Assembly (NCBI RefSeq): GCF_024347595.1
Contig: NZ_AP025507.1
Coordinates: forward strand, 620,001-684,000
Direction of reading: 5' to 3'
Origin: Vibrio pomeroyi
GTDB lineage: Bacteria > Pseudomonadota > Gammaproteobacteria > Enterobacterales > Vibrionaceae
DNA: 64,000 nucleotides
Shown: piece after piece, positions 21,146 through 31,520 of the stretch
How positions within the stretch are numbered: the first letter of the stretch is position 1
Layout of the letters: each line of letters opens with the position of its first letter
Made by a program: the position numbers and the translations under genes
Notes under the pieces: generated by a model
The model's input: the letters and a program-made list of their open reading frames with translations, nothing else
What the model was told of the DNA's origin: nothing
Databases searched by the model: none

Positions 21146-22258
21146 TTAATCAGTACCGTACTCTTTGTATAGACGACGACATGCTCGGCCATCGCTGTGG
21201 AACAAGTGACAACGGTGCGCTGGAATACCAATCGCTAGCTTGTCGCCAGGTTCAACCGTTAGCGTGTCTGGTTGACGGTAGATAACGTCAGCATCTGCGC
21301 TTTCAAGGTTTAGGTAAACTTGAGTTTCATTACCTAGTTTCTCGACGATCATTACTTCGCCTTCAATCGTTGCATCACCCGCTTCAGCAGACATCAAGTG
21401 CTCAGGACGAACACCCAGAGACATGCGGTCGCCAACGTTAACGGTTGTACCATCAACGGGGATCCAGAAAGTCATGCCGTTTGAAAGCTGTACCAATACG
21501 CGTTCTGCTTCAGCCTGTTCAATGTGTACAGACATAAAGTTCATCTTCGGCGAGCCAATAAAGCCAGCAACGAAACGGTTTTGAGGGTAGTGGTATAGGT
21601 CAAGTGGCTTACCTACTTGAGATACGTAACCGCCATCAAGTACAACAATCTTATCAGCCATTGTCATCGCTTCCACTTGGTCGTGGGTAACGTAGATCAT
21701 GGTGCAACCAAGTTGACGTTGTAGCTTAGTGATTTGTGAACGCATTTGTACACGCAGCGCAGCATCTAGGTTAGATAGTGGCTCATCCAGTAGGAATACG
21801 TTTGGTTGAGAAACCAGAGTACGACCAATTGCAACACGTTGACGTTGACCACCAGAAAGTGCTTTTGGTTGGCGCTCTAGTAAGTGACCAAGCTGAAGGA
21901 TTTCAGCGGCATGTTCAACACGCTTATCAATCTCAGCTTTATCAGCGTTCGCTAGCTTAAGACCAAAAGACATGTTGTCGTAAAGGTTCAGGTGAGGGTA
22001 AAGCGCGTAAGATTGGAACACCATACCTACGCCACGCTTTGATGGCTCAACGTCGTTCATGCGTTGGTCGCCAATGTACAAATCACCAGACGTAATGTCT
22101 TCTAGACCTGCGATACAACGTAATAGCGTCGATTTACCACAACCTGATGGTCCAACGAATACTACGAATTCACCTTCGTTGATGTCTAAGGTTACGTCCT
22201 TAGAAATCTGTACATCACCATATGATTTATAAACGTTTTTTAACGTGACACTCGCCAT
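21146..22258 (-). CDS. malK: Maltose/maltodextrin ABC transporter ATP-binding protein
   Basis: ATPase of the maltodextrin importer, 370 residues. Walker [10 protein letters not shown] (36-44), Q-loop [11 protein letters not shown], signature [13 protein letters not shown], Walker [16 protein letters not shown] and switch His in [15 protein letters not shown] are all present, followed by the C-terminal regulatory (OB-like) domain that in E. coli MalK binds MalT. It is divergent from malEFG as in E. coli and other vibrios. No maltoporin gene (lamB) follows malK here. Confidence 0.95.
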   Translation of the reverse strand: MASVTLKNVYKSYGDVQISKDVTLDINEGEFVVFVGPSGCGKSTLLRCIAGLEDITSGDLYIGDQRMNDVEPSKRGVGMVFQSYALYPHLNLYDNMSFGLKLANADKAEIDKRVEHAAEILQLGHLLERQPKALSGGQRQRVAIGRTLVSQPNVFLLDEPLSNLDAALRVQMRSQITKLQRQLGCTMIYVTHDQVEAMTMADKIVVLDGGYVSQVGKPLDLYHYPQNRFVAGFIGSPKMNFMSVHIEQAEAERVLVQLSNGMTFWIPVDGTTVNVGDRMSLGVRPEHLMSAEAGDATIEGEVMIVEKLGNETQVYLNLESADADVIYRQPDTLTVEPGDKLAIGIPAHRCHLFHSDGRACRRLYKEYGTD

Positions 22259-22642
22259 CTAGCTTGTCCTCGATCGATCAAATTTTAAGTTTTACTGCTT
22301 ATCATTATAAGAAATTTTTGGGTCAGCAGTAACTGTAGGAATTGGTAAGTATTGAGTGAGTAAGAAAAAAGTGGGTGAGACTTGGATTCTGTAACCAAGC
22401 CCACCCGTCATAGCCAAACTGGTGCCTATTTCCCCCACATCCAGCTAAACCTCCCCCGTGATTCAATCACAGATTTAGCTCGATGCTTAATAAAGACAAC
22501 AGCGGGCAGTGAAGCCAGCTTAATGAACAATGTGGTTACACACGACACTTGCTGGTAAAGGGTTCTTACTATCCACTCTTGGATGAATGCAGTTTCCGTG
22601 AATTGGCGGAAGGGTACATCCTCCTAATAGAAAATTAACTAG

Positions 22643-22663
22643 GGGGAGTAGGAGGGGAGGAGT
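22643..22663 (+). promoter_or_regulatory. Tandem MalT-box-like sites in the malK-malE intergenic region
   Basis: GGGGAGTAGG (22643-22652) and GGGGAGGAGT (22654-22663) match the MalT consensus GGGGA(T/G)GAGG at 8 and 9 of 10 positions, in direct repeat 11 bp apart. More GGA-rich motifs in inverted orientation occur nearby (CATCCTCCTA near 22617, CCTCCCCCG near 22450). The paired arrangement is like that at E. coli mal promoters. Confidence 0.6.
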
Positions 22664-22720
22664 AGATATAGGGGGTTAATAATAATTGGCGATCCAGTTC
22701 AAATAAATCCACCACATAAC

Positions 22721-22736
22721 GGTGATGTTGATCACG
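22721..22736. promoter_or_regulatory. CRP-like site upstream of malE
   Basis: GGTGATGTTGATCACG contains GTGA-N6-TCAC, a near-complete CRP palindrome, about 190 bp before the malE start. It lies 58 bp from the MalT-like boxes. CRP plus MalT is the known control of mal genes in enterics and is expected in vibrios. Confidence 0.55.
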
Positions 22737-22922
22737 ATGAGTATGTGTTTTGTGATTCTAGTCTCTAATCTGACCGGATGGCGATCACGAATTTAAGCCA
22801 TAATAGCTAGGGCGTAGTGGCTAGGATGATGAGCTAGGGTCTGTTTTCTCAGATCATAACCTCCGAAAACTGGCTCGTCTTGGTAGATGTGCCCTACGTA
22901 TAAATATAAAAAGGATATTCAC

Positions 22923-24107
22923 ATGAAAAACGCTCTAAGCGCTGTAGCTCTAGGTACATTGGTTGCTCTGGGTTCTTTTGGTGCAAACGCTGCTATCGAA
23001 GAAGGACAACTAACAATCTGGGTAGGTGGTGACAAAGCTTATGAAGGCATGGCTGAAGTAGGTAAACGCTTCGAAGAAGACACTGGTGTTAAAGTGACAG
23101 TTGCTTTCCCTGACAAGCTAGAAGAGAAATTCCCTCAAGTAGCAGCAGCTGGCGACGGCCCAGATATGATCTTCTACGCACACGACCGTTTTGGCGGCTA
23201 TGCAGAAGCGGGTCTTCTTGTAGATATCAAACCTTCTAAAGAAACTAAAGAAGGTATCGTAGACTTCGCATGGGACGCTGTTTCTTACGAAGGTAAAACA
23301 ATCGCATACCCTGTTGCCGTTGAGTCAGTTTCTTTAATTTACAACAAAGCACTTGTTCCTAACCCACCTAAGTCTTGGGAAGAAATCCCAGCACTTAACG
23401 CTGAACTTCAAAAAGACGGCAAGAAAGCGATCATGTGGCCTCTACGTGGCGGCGCTTACTTCACATGGCCTCTACTTGCAGCTGACGGCGGTTACGCATT
23501 CAAACAGACTGCAGAAGGTTACGACATTAAAGATGCGGGCGTAGCGACTGACGGTGTTCAGAAGTCTCTAGGTTTCATAGAGAAGATGGTACAAGACAAA
23601 GTTATCTCTGCAGACATGGATTACTCAGTAGCTGAGTCTGAATTCGTTGCAGGTAACGTTGCAATGACAATCAACGGCCCTTGGGGTTGGGAAAACATCA
23701 AGAAAGCTGGCGTAGACTACGGTGTAACAACGCTACCTAAGTTCAACGGTAAAGCGTCTAAACCTTTCGTTGGTGTATGGGCTGGTGGTATCAGCACTGC
23801 TTCTCCAAACCGCGACCTAGCTGTTGAGTTCATGGAAAACTACCTACTAACTGATGAAGGTATGAAGAGCCTGAATGACGACAAGCCACTAGGCGCTGTT
23901 GCTCTTAACTCTTTCCAACGTCAACTAGACAGCGATACTCGTATTGCAGCAACAATGGACAACGCGATGAACGGCGAAATCATGCCTAACATCCCTCAGT
24001 TCACAACGTTCTGGTACAGCATGGAAGAAGCGATCGGCAACGTAGTTGACGGCCGTCAATCAGTAGACGAAGCACTAAAAGCTGCTGAAGGTCGTATGAC
24101 TAAGTAA
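22923..24107 (+). CDS. malE: Maltose/maltodextrin periplasmic binding protein
   Basis: Periplasmic receptor for malto-oligosaccharides. 394 residues: a signal peptide (about 1-25, GANA then AIEEGQ), followed by the family start [21 protein letters not shown]. Sugar-binding segments are present: [37 protein letters not shown] and [19 protein letters not shown]. The ATG at 22923 with AAAAAGGATATTCAC upstream is the start; the frame is open further upstream but the added residues would precede a good signal peptide. The long 5' leader carries the MalT/CRP sites. Confidence 0.96.
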   Translation: MKNALSAVALGTLVALGSFGANAAIEEGQLTIWVGGDKAYEGMAEVGKRFEEDTGVKVTVAFPDKLEEKFPQVAAAGDGPDMIFYAHDRFGGYAEAGLLVDIKPSKETKEGIVDFAWDAVSYEGKTIAYPVAVESVSLIYNKALVPNPPKSWEEIPALNAELQKDGKKAIMWPLRGGAYFTWPLLAADGGYAFKQTAEGYDIKDAGVATDGVQKSLGFIEKMVQDKVISADMDYSVAESEFVAGNVAMTINGPWGWENIKKAGVDYGVTTLPKFNGKASKPFVGVWAGGISTASPNRDLAVEFMENYLLTDEGMKSLNDDKPLGAVALNSFQRQLDSDTRIAATMDNAMNGEIMPNIPQFTTFWYSMEEAIGNVVDGRQSVDEALKAAEGRMTK

Positions 24108-24126
24108 CAACCAAGCACTACCTTTT

Positions 24127-24148
24127 AAGGAGAGGGCAACCTCTCCTT
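24127..24148 (+). terminator. Intercistronic hairpin between malE and malF
   Basis: Nine-pair perfect stem AAGGAGAGG / CCTCTCCTT with GCAA loop, followed by ACTTTTCTATTTTTT. As at pstS, it sits right after the binding-protein gene and could stabilise malE mRNA or reduce read-through into malFG. Confidence 0.75.
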
Positions 24149-24188
24149 ACTTTTCTATTTTTTATCTATATCGCTAGCAGGTTCCTCT

Positions 24189-25760
24189 ATGCAGTCAGTT
24201 CAAGGTACAGATGCTATCCCAGCACCATCAAGCCTTCCAGGCAGTAAAAGCGTCTTCATCAAATGGGGGTTGCTTGGTAGCGTTGGCTTAATTAACGGCT
24301 ACGCTACAATTCTAATGTATTCTCGCGGTGAGCTCGCTTTTGCGTTGCTTACAGTGATCTTAACGGCTTTGGCACTTTACATTTTTGGTAGTAAGAAAAC
24401 TTACGCCCACCGTTATATTTACCCAGGTATTGCCGGAATGATCTTGTTCATTCTTTTCCCATTGGCATACACCGTAGGGCTTGCGTTTACAAACTACAGC
24501 GCAAAAAATCAGCTTTCTCTAGAACGTACTCAAACCGTTCTTTTAGACCGCACTTTCCAAAGTGGTGATAGCTACCCATTCACTTTGTACAAGACAGACG
24601 ACGGTCACCAGATCGTGGTTAAAGATGGCGACCAACTATTAGCGACTGACGTATTTTCTCTAGACAATATGACAGCGACAGAAATGGACCTATCTGCAAT
24701 CGAGTCTACGCAAGGTGAAAAAGAGAAGATCAAAGCGATCATCCAAAACCGAGCAGCGATCAGTGGTGTTGATTTCAATCTACCGGACGGTAGTGACATC
24801 CGTATGAGTGGCTTACGTAAGTTCGCTTCTGTTGCTCCGCTTTACACCCTTCAAGATGATGACGAAACGTTAATCAACAACGAAACGGGTGATGTTCTCA
24901 AGCCAAATATGGAGTTAGGTTTCTACCAACCTGTTGATGCTAATGGTGAGTTTACAGGTAACACAATCTCTCCGGGCTTCGTTGTTAGCATTGGTACACA
25001 TAACTTTGAACGTGTGTGGAAAGATGAAGGTATCAAAGAACCTTTCATCAGCATCTTTATTTGGACGGTAATCTTCTCTGTATGTACCGTAGTGTTCACA
25101 CTTGTCATCGGTCTTGTACTGGCGAACATCGTACAGTGGGAAGAATTGAAAGGTCGCTCTATTTATCGTGTTCTACTGATTCTGCCTTACGCAGTACCAG
25201 CGTTCATCTCGATTCTTATCTTTAAGGGTTTATTCAACCAGAGCTTTGGTGAGATCAACATGGTGCTCGAGAATATCTTCGGCTTAAGCCCGAACTGGTT
25301 CTCAGACCCAATCCTTGCGAAAACCATGGTGTTGATTGTTAACACATGGCTAGGTTTCCCTTACATGATGATTCTATGTATGGGCTTGCTGAAAGCGATT
25401 CCTGATGACTTATACGAAGCGTCAGCAATTGACGGTGCGAACTTCCTTGATAACTTCAAGCGCATCACATTCCCATTGATGATTAAACCGCTTACACCGC
25501 TACTGATTGCAGCGTTTGCCTTTAACTTCAATAACTTCGTAATGATTCAACTATTGACGAACGGTGGCCCGAACATGATTGGTACTTCTGAGCCAGCGGG
25601 TTACACAGACTTGCTTGTAAGCTACACGTACCGAATTGCATTCGAAGGCGGCGGCGGTCAAGACTTCGGTCTAGCAAGTGCAATCGCAACGCTTATCTTC
25701 CTATTGGTTGGTGCACTAGCGTTACTAAACCTTCGTTTCACTAAACTGTCTCAAGATTAA
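24189..25760 (+). CDS. malF: Maltose ABC transporter permease MalF
   Basis: Inner-membrane subunit, 523 residues. Three N-terminal transmembrane helices and the large periplasmic P2 loop (about residues 100-280) distinguish MalF from other sugar permeases. Five more helices follow, with the coupling motif [20 protein letters not shown]. The final part with [20 protein letters not shown] matches MalF closely. The malG start lies 11 bp downstream. Confidence 0.96.
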   Translation: MQSVQGTDAIPAPSSLPGSKSVFIKWGLLGSVGLINGYATILMYSRGELAFALLTVILTALALYIFGSKKTYAHRYIYPGIAGMILFILFPLAYTVGLAFTNYSAKNQLSLERTQTVLLDRTFQSGDSYPFTLYKTDDGHQIVVKDGDQLLATDVFSLDNMTATEMDLSAIESTQGEKEKIKAIIQNRAAISGVDFNLPDGSDIRMSGLRKFASVAPLYTLQDDDETLINNETGDVLKPNMELGFYQPVDANGEFTGNTISPGFVVSIGTHNFERVWKDEGIKEPFISIFIWTVIFSVCTVVFTLVIGLVLANIVQWEELKGRSIYRVLLILPYAVPAFISILIFKGLFNQSFGEINMVLENIFGLSPNWFSDPILAKTMVLIVNTWLGFPYMMILCMGLLKAIPDDLYEASAIDGANFLDNFKRITFPLMIKPLTPLLIAAFAFNFNNFVMIQLLTNGGPNMIGTSEPAGYTDLLVSYTYRIAFEGGGGQDFGLASAIATLIFLLVGALALLNLRFTKLSQD

Positions 25761-25771
25761 GGAGCACGACA

Positions 25772-26662
25772 ATGGCTATGGTACAAGGTAAAGGCCTTAA
25801 ATACCGAGTGTGGGCAACGCATGCAGTGTTGTGGTGCTTCTTGGCAATGATTATCTTCCCACTTCTGATGATCATCGCGATCTCATTCCGTGAAGGTAAC
25901 TTCGCAACGGGTAGCTTGATTCCAGACAATCCATCACTGGAGCACTGGAAACTCGCACTGGGTATTTCAGTAACAAACGCAGATGGCTCGGTAACGCCAC
26001 CTCCATTCCCTGTTCTAACGTGGTTATGGAACTCGGTTAAAGTAGCGGGTGTGACGTCTATCTTGATTGTGGCACTGTCTACGACATCGGCTTACGCATT
26101 TGCTCGTATGCGCTTCAAGGGTAAAGAAACTATCCTGAAAGCGATGATGATTTTCCAAATGTTCCCAGCGGTACTTGCTCTAGTGGCTATCTACGCGTTG
26201 TTCGACAAACTTGGTCAATACATCCCGTTCTTAGGCTTGAACACGCATGGCGGTTTGATCTTCTCTTACCTAGGCGGTATCGCACTGCACGTTTGGACGA
26301 TTAAGGGCTACTTTGAAACGATTGATAACTCCTTGGAAGAGGCTGCAGCACTGGATGGTGCAACGCCTTGGCAAGCATTCAGACTGGTTCTACTGCCATT
26401 GTCTGTGCCAATCCTAGCAGTTGTATTTATTCTGTCGTTCATTGCAACAGTAGGTGAAGTACCAGTAGCGTCTATCCTACTTACTGATGTGAACTCTTAC
26501 ACGCTAGCAGTAGGTATGCAGCAATACCTATACCCTCAGAACTACCTATGGGGTGACTTTGCGGCAGCGGCTGTACTTTCAGCACTTCCGATTACTATCG
26601 TGTTCTTACTTGCTCAACGTTGGTTGGTTGGCGGTTTGACGGCAGGTGGTGTAAAAGGATAA
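25772..26662 (+). CDS. malG: Maltose ABC transporter permease MalG
   Basis: Partner of MalF, 296 residues, the same length as the E. coli protein. Six transmembrane helices and the coupling motif [20 protein letters not shown]. The C-terminus (GLTAGGVKG) reaches into the translocation path to contact MalE in the E. coli structure and is conserved here. The start ATG follows AAGGAGCACGACA, and a second in-frame ATG lies two codons later. Confidence 0.96.
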   Translation: MAMVQGKGLKYRVWATHAVLWCFLAMIIFPLLMIIAISFREGNFATGSLIPDNPSLEHWKLALGISVTNADGSVTPPPFPVLTWLWNSVKVAGVTSILIVALSTTSAYAFARMRFKGKETILKAMMIFQMFPAVLALVAIYALFDKLGQYIPFLGLNTHGGLIFSYLGGIALHVWTIKGYFETIDNSLEEAAALDGATPWQAFRLVLLPLSVPILAVVFILSFIATVGEVPVASILLTDVNSYTLAVGMQQYLYPQNYLWGDFAAAAVLSALPITIVFLLAQRWLVGGLTAGGVKG

Positions 26663-26685
26663 GCTGTATCCCATAAGAAAGAAAA

Positions 26686-26712
26686 AGAGCGACCTTCGTG
26701 GTCGCTCTATAT
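26686..26712 (+). terminator. Terminator of malEFG
   Basis: AGAGCGACC / GGTCGCTCT stem with TTCGT loop, 24 bp after the malG stop, followed by ATATT rather than a long T-run. It is preceded by an A-run, so it may be bidirectional. Confidence 0.75.
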
Positions 26713-26837
26713 TGGCATTTTTATTACATCATTTGGTTTGGCCGCCGATCAGTAATAAAAATAACCCTCAGGTTACGCATAGCTGGCTACTAATCAGGTT
26801 CCTTACGCTATTAATGATTAGTGGTTTTTGTAACTCT

Positions 26838-26864
26838 AACCCAGGTACTTACTTGGGTTTTTTT
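26838..26864 (+). terminator. Orphan terminator in a gene-free region (possible small RNA end)
   Basis: AACCCAGGTA pairs with TACTTGGGTT (one G-T wobble), followed by seven T: a strong intrinsic terminator. The 125 bp before it hold no credible gene, and the malEFG terminator lies further upstream. The 638-bp gap 26663-27300 may thus encode a small RNA ending here; the remainder is AT-rich with no other signal. Confidence 0.55.
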
Positions 26865-27300
26865 ATGCCTGCTACTTTTTGCTTTGTCTTTGTGTCTGCT
26901 TTACTCGTCAACTCTTGTATCCATCACCGTTATTGTGCTGATAACCGCTTTAATATTAAAAGCTTCGAGTCACTTCTCTCCTACACCTTTCTTGACTCAT
27001 TCCTCTTACTTGAAGGCATGAACGAGTCTCACAAATCAGACACTCAGTATAAGGGGCTGTTGATCTATTGATATATTGCTAATAATCCAATGCGTGATAC
27101 TTCAATGATTTGTATGCAACAAGTGCTGAAATTGCACAGAAAGTGCATATAGAAACGGGATGTGGCTGTGAGTTTTAAAGAGTCATAACTCAGGCTAATT
27201 GAATGATGCTGGAGCTATAGCTGAAGATTAACAATAAAAGCACTAGGCTGGATTAACTTGGAATGAGTAGCGATAGAATGTGAATAATGCGTTCTAGCCG

Positions 27301-27573
27301 CTAGAACTCTTTGCTTGAAGGTGCACAGCCTAGATGCTGCAGCAACACATAGATGCTTTCTTGATCGAGTGCGACACGACGAAACAGATCCGCAAACGTT
27401 GGATCACCGCCGAAGCACGTCTGGATGTAGTGATTAATTTCATTACTGTCGTAGCCCTCGACGTACAAGGTTCTAACCCATTGATACTCAACAGCCTTCA
27501 AATTGTTCAGTGTAGATTCGCTAAGAGTGGGGCGTGTGACGCTCAAGTGTGGCTCCGGGAAATTCAAATACAT
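27301..27573 (-). CDS. Small protein of unknown function
   Basis: 90 residues, predicted soluble. Composition is normal for a coding sequence (VEYQWVRTLYVEGYDSNEIN, FADLFRRVALDQESIYVLLQ) and it ends in GCAPSSKEF. The ribosome-binding site before ATG 27573 is poor. No domain is recognised. It lies alone, leftward, between the mal locus and the thioesterase gene. Confidence 0.6.
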   Translation of the reverse strand: MYLNFPEPHLSVTRPTLSESTLNNLKAVEYQWVRTLYVEGYDSNEINHYIQTCFGGDPTFADLFRRVALDQESIYVLLQHLGCAPSSKEF

Positions 27574-27734
27574 CCATTATGATTGGCGGTATTTAATCAG
27601 AGCTAAATGACGACTTTATGACAGTCAAAATAAATCTTTGAGCTCGTGTCGATTCATTTCAACCTTTGGCTGAGTATCACGCTCTAGAAGCTGTATTGAG
27701 CGCTTCGCCGTTGGTTGAGAACGTTAGATAAACA

Positions 27735-27758
27735 AATGCCAAGCGGCTGCTTGGCATT
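27735..27758 (-). terminator. Terminator downstream of the thioesterase gene
   Basis: Perfect ten-pair stem AATGCCAAGC / GCTTGGCATT with GGCT loop. Leftward reading gives TTTGTTTA after the stem, placing it 53 bp after the thioesterase stop. Confidence 0.75.
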
Positions 27759-27811
27759 GAAATAGTGGCTATTTAAAGAGCTTGGTTGCAAGGCAGGGCT
27801 AGTGATTAACC

Positions 27812-28315
27812 CTATTTAAGGTACTTCACGTGCGCTTCCATCTCTTCGCCGATTTGTTTTCGCATGTTCATTAGGCGGATAGCGGAATCTCTCAATTCGA
27901 TGTCTTCTGGTGTTTCTGGCACCCATTCAGGCACTTTAGTCGGGTTACCGTTTTCATCAACCGCCACCATAATTACGATACAGTGAGTAGTTAGACGGTT
28001 GTTCAACTCTTTGGGGTCGCTCGCTTGTACATCTATCGCAATGTGCATAGAAGACGAACCGGTATAGATGACTTTCGCACTTACCTCTACTAGGTTGCCT
28101 ACATGGATTGGGGCAACAAATCTAATACCACCAGCGTAGGCCGTAATGCAATATTTGCCACTCCACCCAGCAGAACAAGCATAGGCAGCTAAATCGATCC
28201 ACTTCATTGCTGCGCCACCATGAACTTTACCACCAAAGTTCACATCCCCGGGTTCAGCTAAAAAACGCAGAGTAACGTCTCGTTTACCATCTTGTCGGCT
28301 ATTGTTACTGCTCAT
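27812..28315 (-). CDS. Acyl-CoA thioesterase (hotdog fold, YciA/BACH type)
   Basis: Hydrolyses acyl-CoA to free acid and CoA in the cytoplasm. 167 residues with the hotdog pattern: DVNFGGKVHGGAAMKWIDLAA (central helix with the conserved Gly-Gly and Asp), then AGGIRFVAPIHVGNLVEVSA and the strand SSMHIAIDVQASDP. The C-terminal extension is helical. Substrate length cannot be predicted. It is monocistronic, with its own terminator. Confidence 0.87.
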   Translation of the reverse strand: MSSNNSRQDGKRDVTLRFLAEPGDVNFGGKVHGGAAMKWIDLAAYACSAGWSGKYCITAYAGGIRFVAPIHVGNLVEVSAKVIYTGSSSMHIAIDVQASDPKELNNRLTTHCIVIMVAVDENGNPTKVPEWVPETPEDIELRDSAIRLMNMRKQIGEEMEAHVKYLK

Positions 28316-28702
28316 CTATCTTCCTTCATTATTATTGTGCTGCATAACATGCTTGTTACTTGCTAATAACAATATACATAAGATGATAGAAATTAAAGCG
28401 GATAATCTCACGGTTAAGACTATTTTTTTCAAACGAATGACGAACCGATGAACATTGATGGTTATTGAGTTTCAAGGTGAGAGATAAACACGGAAAGACA
28501 ATCGAGAGTAAGCCAAAAGAAAGGGTCGATTGCAAAAAAAAAACACCTAGCGTAATGCTAGGTGTTTCTAAGCCTTTAGGTACTCATGTCGGTACCTTTT
28601 ATTGTTTGCCAACTAACCGTTGCTTGTTTGGTTTAGTTAAAGTGACTTTATCGCAAATACCACTAAAGTGGTAGTTAAAACTATTTATTCTTCAGCTCAC
28701 TT
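28316..28702. other. Intergenic region with a leftward terminator
   Basis: 387 bp between the start of the thioesterase gene and the end of the peptide-binding protein gene. Apart from the terminator at 28534-28567 I see only the thioesterase promoter area. A short open frame at 28465-28674 crosses the hairpin and is not credible. Confidence 0.5.
28534..28567 (-). terminator. Terminator downstream of the oligopeptide-binding protein gene
   Basis: AAACACCTAGC / GCTAGGTGTTT perfect 11-pair stem with GTAAT loop. Ten A on the left side make a ten-T run when read leftward. It lies 136 bp after the stop of the leftward OppA-like gene. Confidence 0.88.
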
Positions 28703-30325
28703 TTACTCTTTTATGAAGTATAGATCCTTCGCGTAGATATTTCCTTTCGGATTATTGTTAGGGAAGCCTTTGAGTGTATTTCGCACTAATCGAGTGTGAT
28801 TGTAGTGATATAAAGGCATAACTGCTGCTGATTCGTTAAGTAGTGACTCAGCATGCTGGTATAAAGCAAAGCGATTAGCCTGATCTTCCGTTTTACTCGC
28901 TTTCTGTAACAGCTCATCAAAATCAGTGTTACAGAAACCACTCTCGTTAGCTGTGTGGCCACATGTAAAGGCTTCTAGTAGTGCTGAGGGTTCTGGGTAG
29001 TCACCAAATGCCCATGAGCGAGCAAGCTGATAATCTCCTGCTCCTTTAGCTGCGACATACGCCTTCCACTCCATATTCTCGAGTTCTACCTTCACGCCAA
29101 GTGGTTTCCACATCGATGCAATCGCGATGGCGATCTTTTTGTGGTTTTCGCTAGTGTTATAGGTGAGTGTGAATGTAAGTGGGTTCTCTTGGTCATAGCC
29201 AGCTTCTTCGAGTAACTGTTTGGCCTTTACTTGGCGTTGTGAGCTATCAAGCGCTTCGAATAAAGACTTAGGCGCCGTGTAGTTCGGGATATTATTAGGC
29301 GTTACGCTATAAGCTTGAGGTTCGCCTTGGCCTGTTATTTTATCGACCAATATGTCTCGGTCGACCGCCATACTTAGTGCTTGTCGAACTCTGACATCAT
29401 CAAACGGAGCTTGGCGAGTATTGAACGAATAAACATACGATCCTAATAACGCTTGAGCTTTAATCTGTTCAGGGCTCTCTTTGACAAGCTTTTGGTAATA
29501 CTCAAGCTGAACGCGGTTCGTCATATCAATCTCACCAGACTGATAACGAATCAGCTCTGCGTTTTGAGAGGATAAACCTAGGTAAGTCACCTTATTGATG
29601 ACGGTTGAAGCGTTATCCCAGTAATTTGGGTTTCTGGTGACTTCGACGTATTCGTTAGGTACCCATTTGCTGAGTGTGTAAGCGCCATTAGTCGTGATAT
29701 TTTCGGCGCGAGTCCATTGGGCTCCTTTCTCTTCAACCAACTTAGAAGGTAAAGGGAAGAAGGTCTTGATACTCATTAAACTCATGAAATAGGGCGTAGG
29801 TTTTGAAAGCGAGATCTCTACCGTGCGATCGTCTAGTGCTTGAATACCAAGCTCTGATGGATCTTTATCCCCAGCAAGAATCTCGCTGGCGTTGACGATA
29901 TTTGCCGTCGAGAACACAAATCCGGTGTTGTTGCCCGTTTTCGGAGATACGGCACGCTGCCAACCAAACACAAAGTCTGATGCGGTGACTGGTTCGCCAT
30001 TCGACCACTTAAGGCCATTTTTCAAAACGAAAGTCACTGTTTTGCCGCCGTTGCTGAACGTCCAACTTTCAGCTTGTCCTGGGATGATCTGCCCATCACT
30101 GTTCTCGATCACGAAGCCTTCAAACATGTCATTGACGATGATGTCTCCGGGCATGCCTGAATTGACGAAACTTGGGTCGAGAGTATTGGGCTCTGCGCCA
30201 TTACCACGAACAAAATGTTGTTCTTCAGCTAGCGGAGTATCGTTAGTAATAGAGGCAGCGAAGCTTGAAGCAGACGTTAAAGCCAGCAGTGACGATATGA
30301 TCACAGGTAGCGTTGGTTGGGTCAT
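28703..30325 (-). CDS. Periplasmic oligopeptide-binding protein (OppA family, SBP_bac_5)
   Basis: 540 residues with a signal peptide (about 1-24, SSFAA) and the family landmarks FVRGNGAEPNTLDPSFVNSG, TFVLKNGLKWSNGEPVTASD, FNTRQAPFDDVRVRQALSMA and AWFGDYPEP-like RSWAFGDYPEPSALLEAF. It closely resembles OppA/MppA, which bind peptides non-specifically. No permease or ATPase genes adjoin it, so it is an orphan receptor that probably serves an Opp permease encoded elsewhere. The start is well marked by AAAGGAATTACA. Confidence 0.9.
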   Translation of the reverse strand: MTQPTLPVIISSLLALTSASSFAASITNDTPLAEEQHFVRGNGAEPNTLDPSFVNSGMPGDIIVNDMFEGFVIENSDGQIIPGQAESWTFSNGGKTVTFVLKNGLKWSNGEPVTASDFVFGWQRAVSPKTGNNTGFVFSTANIVNASEILAGDKDPSELGIQALDDRTVEISLSKPTPYFMSLMSIKTFFPLPSKLVEEKGAQWTRAENITTNGAYTLSKWVPNEYVEVTRNPNYWDNASTVINKVTYLGLSSQNAELIRYQSGEIDMTNRVQLEYYQKLVKESPEQIKAQALLGSYVYSFNTRQAPFDDVRVRQALSMAVDRDILVDKITGQGEPQAYSVTPNNIPNYTAPKSLFEALDSSQRQVKAKQLLEEAGYDQENPLTFTLTYNTSENHKKIAIAIASMWKPLGVKVELENMEWKAYVAAKGAGDYQLARSWAFGDYPEPSALLEAFTCGHTANESGFCNTDFDELLQKASKTEDQANRFALYQHAESLLNESAAVMPLYHYNHTRLVRNTLKGFPNNNPKGNIYAKDLYFIKE

Positions 30326-30520
30326 TGTAATTCCTTTTACAACTTAAACAGTACTCGATGCATTAAACATGAGTCGGTCGTTGGTTGCAACAACAGTAAG
30401 TGCGTATTAAAGGAATTTGAAAGTGTTGTGAACAATATAAAAATGCCTGCGATAAAGCAGGCACTGTGGTGAAAGGTTGATTAGCGAATTATTGGTCGCC
30501 TAATCTGATCTTAGCTAAGT

Positions 30521-31417
30521 TCAGTTAGCTTGCTGAGGCAGGGGCGCTTCAAGCCTTGGTTTTCGTTTAATTTGAGCAAGGATAACGCCTGAAATCACCA
30601 TCACACCACCAATGATATGGAACTGGTTAATCTCTTCACCTAGCCAAGTTGCAGCCAATACGATCGCAACAACAGGCAGCAAGTTCATGAACATTGCACT
30701 GGAATCGGCACCAATGGTATCAATCGCTTTTACCCACATCCAAGGCGCTAAAATAGAAGCCGCAACCGCCGCGTACGCAATTAAAGGAATCGCTTGTTGC
30801 GAAGGAATAAGTTGGTCGCTGGTTAGCCAAAGTGGTGCCAACATTGCGACTGCGAACATTCCTTGCATGTAGATTACCACCCAGTTACTGATTGGCATTT
30901 TCCAACGTTTCAACAGCACACAGTAAGAGGCATAAACAAATGCCGCGATTAGCATGTAACCATCGCCTTGAGTCAGTTCTTGATGAATAAAGAATAGCGG
31001 GTCACCTTTACCAAGCATGAGGGCTAATCCAGACAGAGACAACACACCGCCGACAATACTTAGGCTAGAAATCGACTTGTTGAGCAGTGGAACGCTCAGG
31101 AATACGCTGATTAACGGCACTAATGAAGTGATCAATGCCATATTAGAAGCCGTTGTGGTTAGGCCCGCGTAGTAACCCAATGATTGGTTTAACACCATGC
31201 CCAAAAAACCAAGGAATGCCAATTTCGACAAGTTAGGTTTAATGATTGGCCATTGTTTGATAACTGAGCGAATACAGAAAGGCGTCAGGATTAACATCGC
31301 AATGAACCAACGGTAAAAACTCATTGCGCTCGGTTCAATGGTGCTTGCGGCCAGCTTATTGACGATCGCATTAGCACCCCAGATACAGACTGTGAAAAAT
31401 GGCAAAAGATAATGCAT
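30521..31417 (-). CDS. EamA/DMT-family transporter
   Basis: Inner-membrane exporter-type carrier of about 298 residues with ten predicted transmembrane helices in two EamA repeats; the second repeat ends VMVISGVILAQIKRKPR. I use ATG at 31417, with ACGGAA upstream; a TTG at 31438 would add seven polar residues. It is divergent from an AraC-type regulator about 100 bp away, which very likely controls it. Family members export amino acids or other metabolites; the substrate here is unknown. Confidence 0.87.
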   Translation of the reverse strand: MHYLLPFFTVCIWGANAIVNKLAASTIEPSAMSFYRWFIAMLILTPFCIRSVIKQWPIIKPNLSKLAFLGFLGMVLNQSLGYYAGLTTTASNMALITSLVPLISVFLSVPLLNKSISSLSIVGGVLSLSGLALMLGKGDPLFFIHQELTQGDGYMLIAAFVYASYCVLLKRWKMPISNWVVIYMQGMFAVAMLAPLWLTSDQLIPSQQAIPLIAYAAVAASILAPWMWVKAIDTIGADSSAMFMNLLPVVAIVLAATWLGEEINQFHIIGGVMVISGVILAQIKRKPRLEAPLPQQAN

Positions 31418-31520
31418 GTGGTGTGGTTTCCGTCGCAAATGAGTTGATGCGGCTAGTTTGACAGGTCGTTATACTTACAGATATCTTTAAAAAGACATCA
31501 GGCGCGATAGGAAGACAAGA

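Noticed and set aside
22450..22470. CGTGATTCAATCACAG as a CRP site
   Set aside because: Half-sites are spaced by five, not six bases; the site at 22721 is better.
26712..27071. 119-codon open frame after malG
   Set aside because: It runs through the strong terminator at 26838-26864, has no ribosome-binding site and no protein-like pattern.
28465..28674. Short plus-strand open frame
   Set aside because: It crosses the A-run and stem of a leftward terminator; the Lys-rich stretch comes from the A-run.
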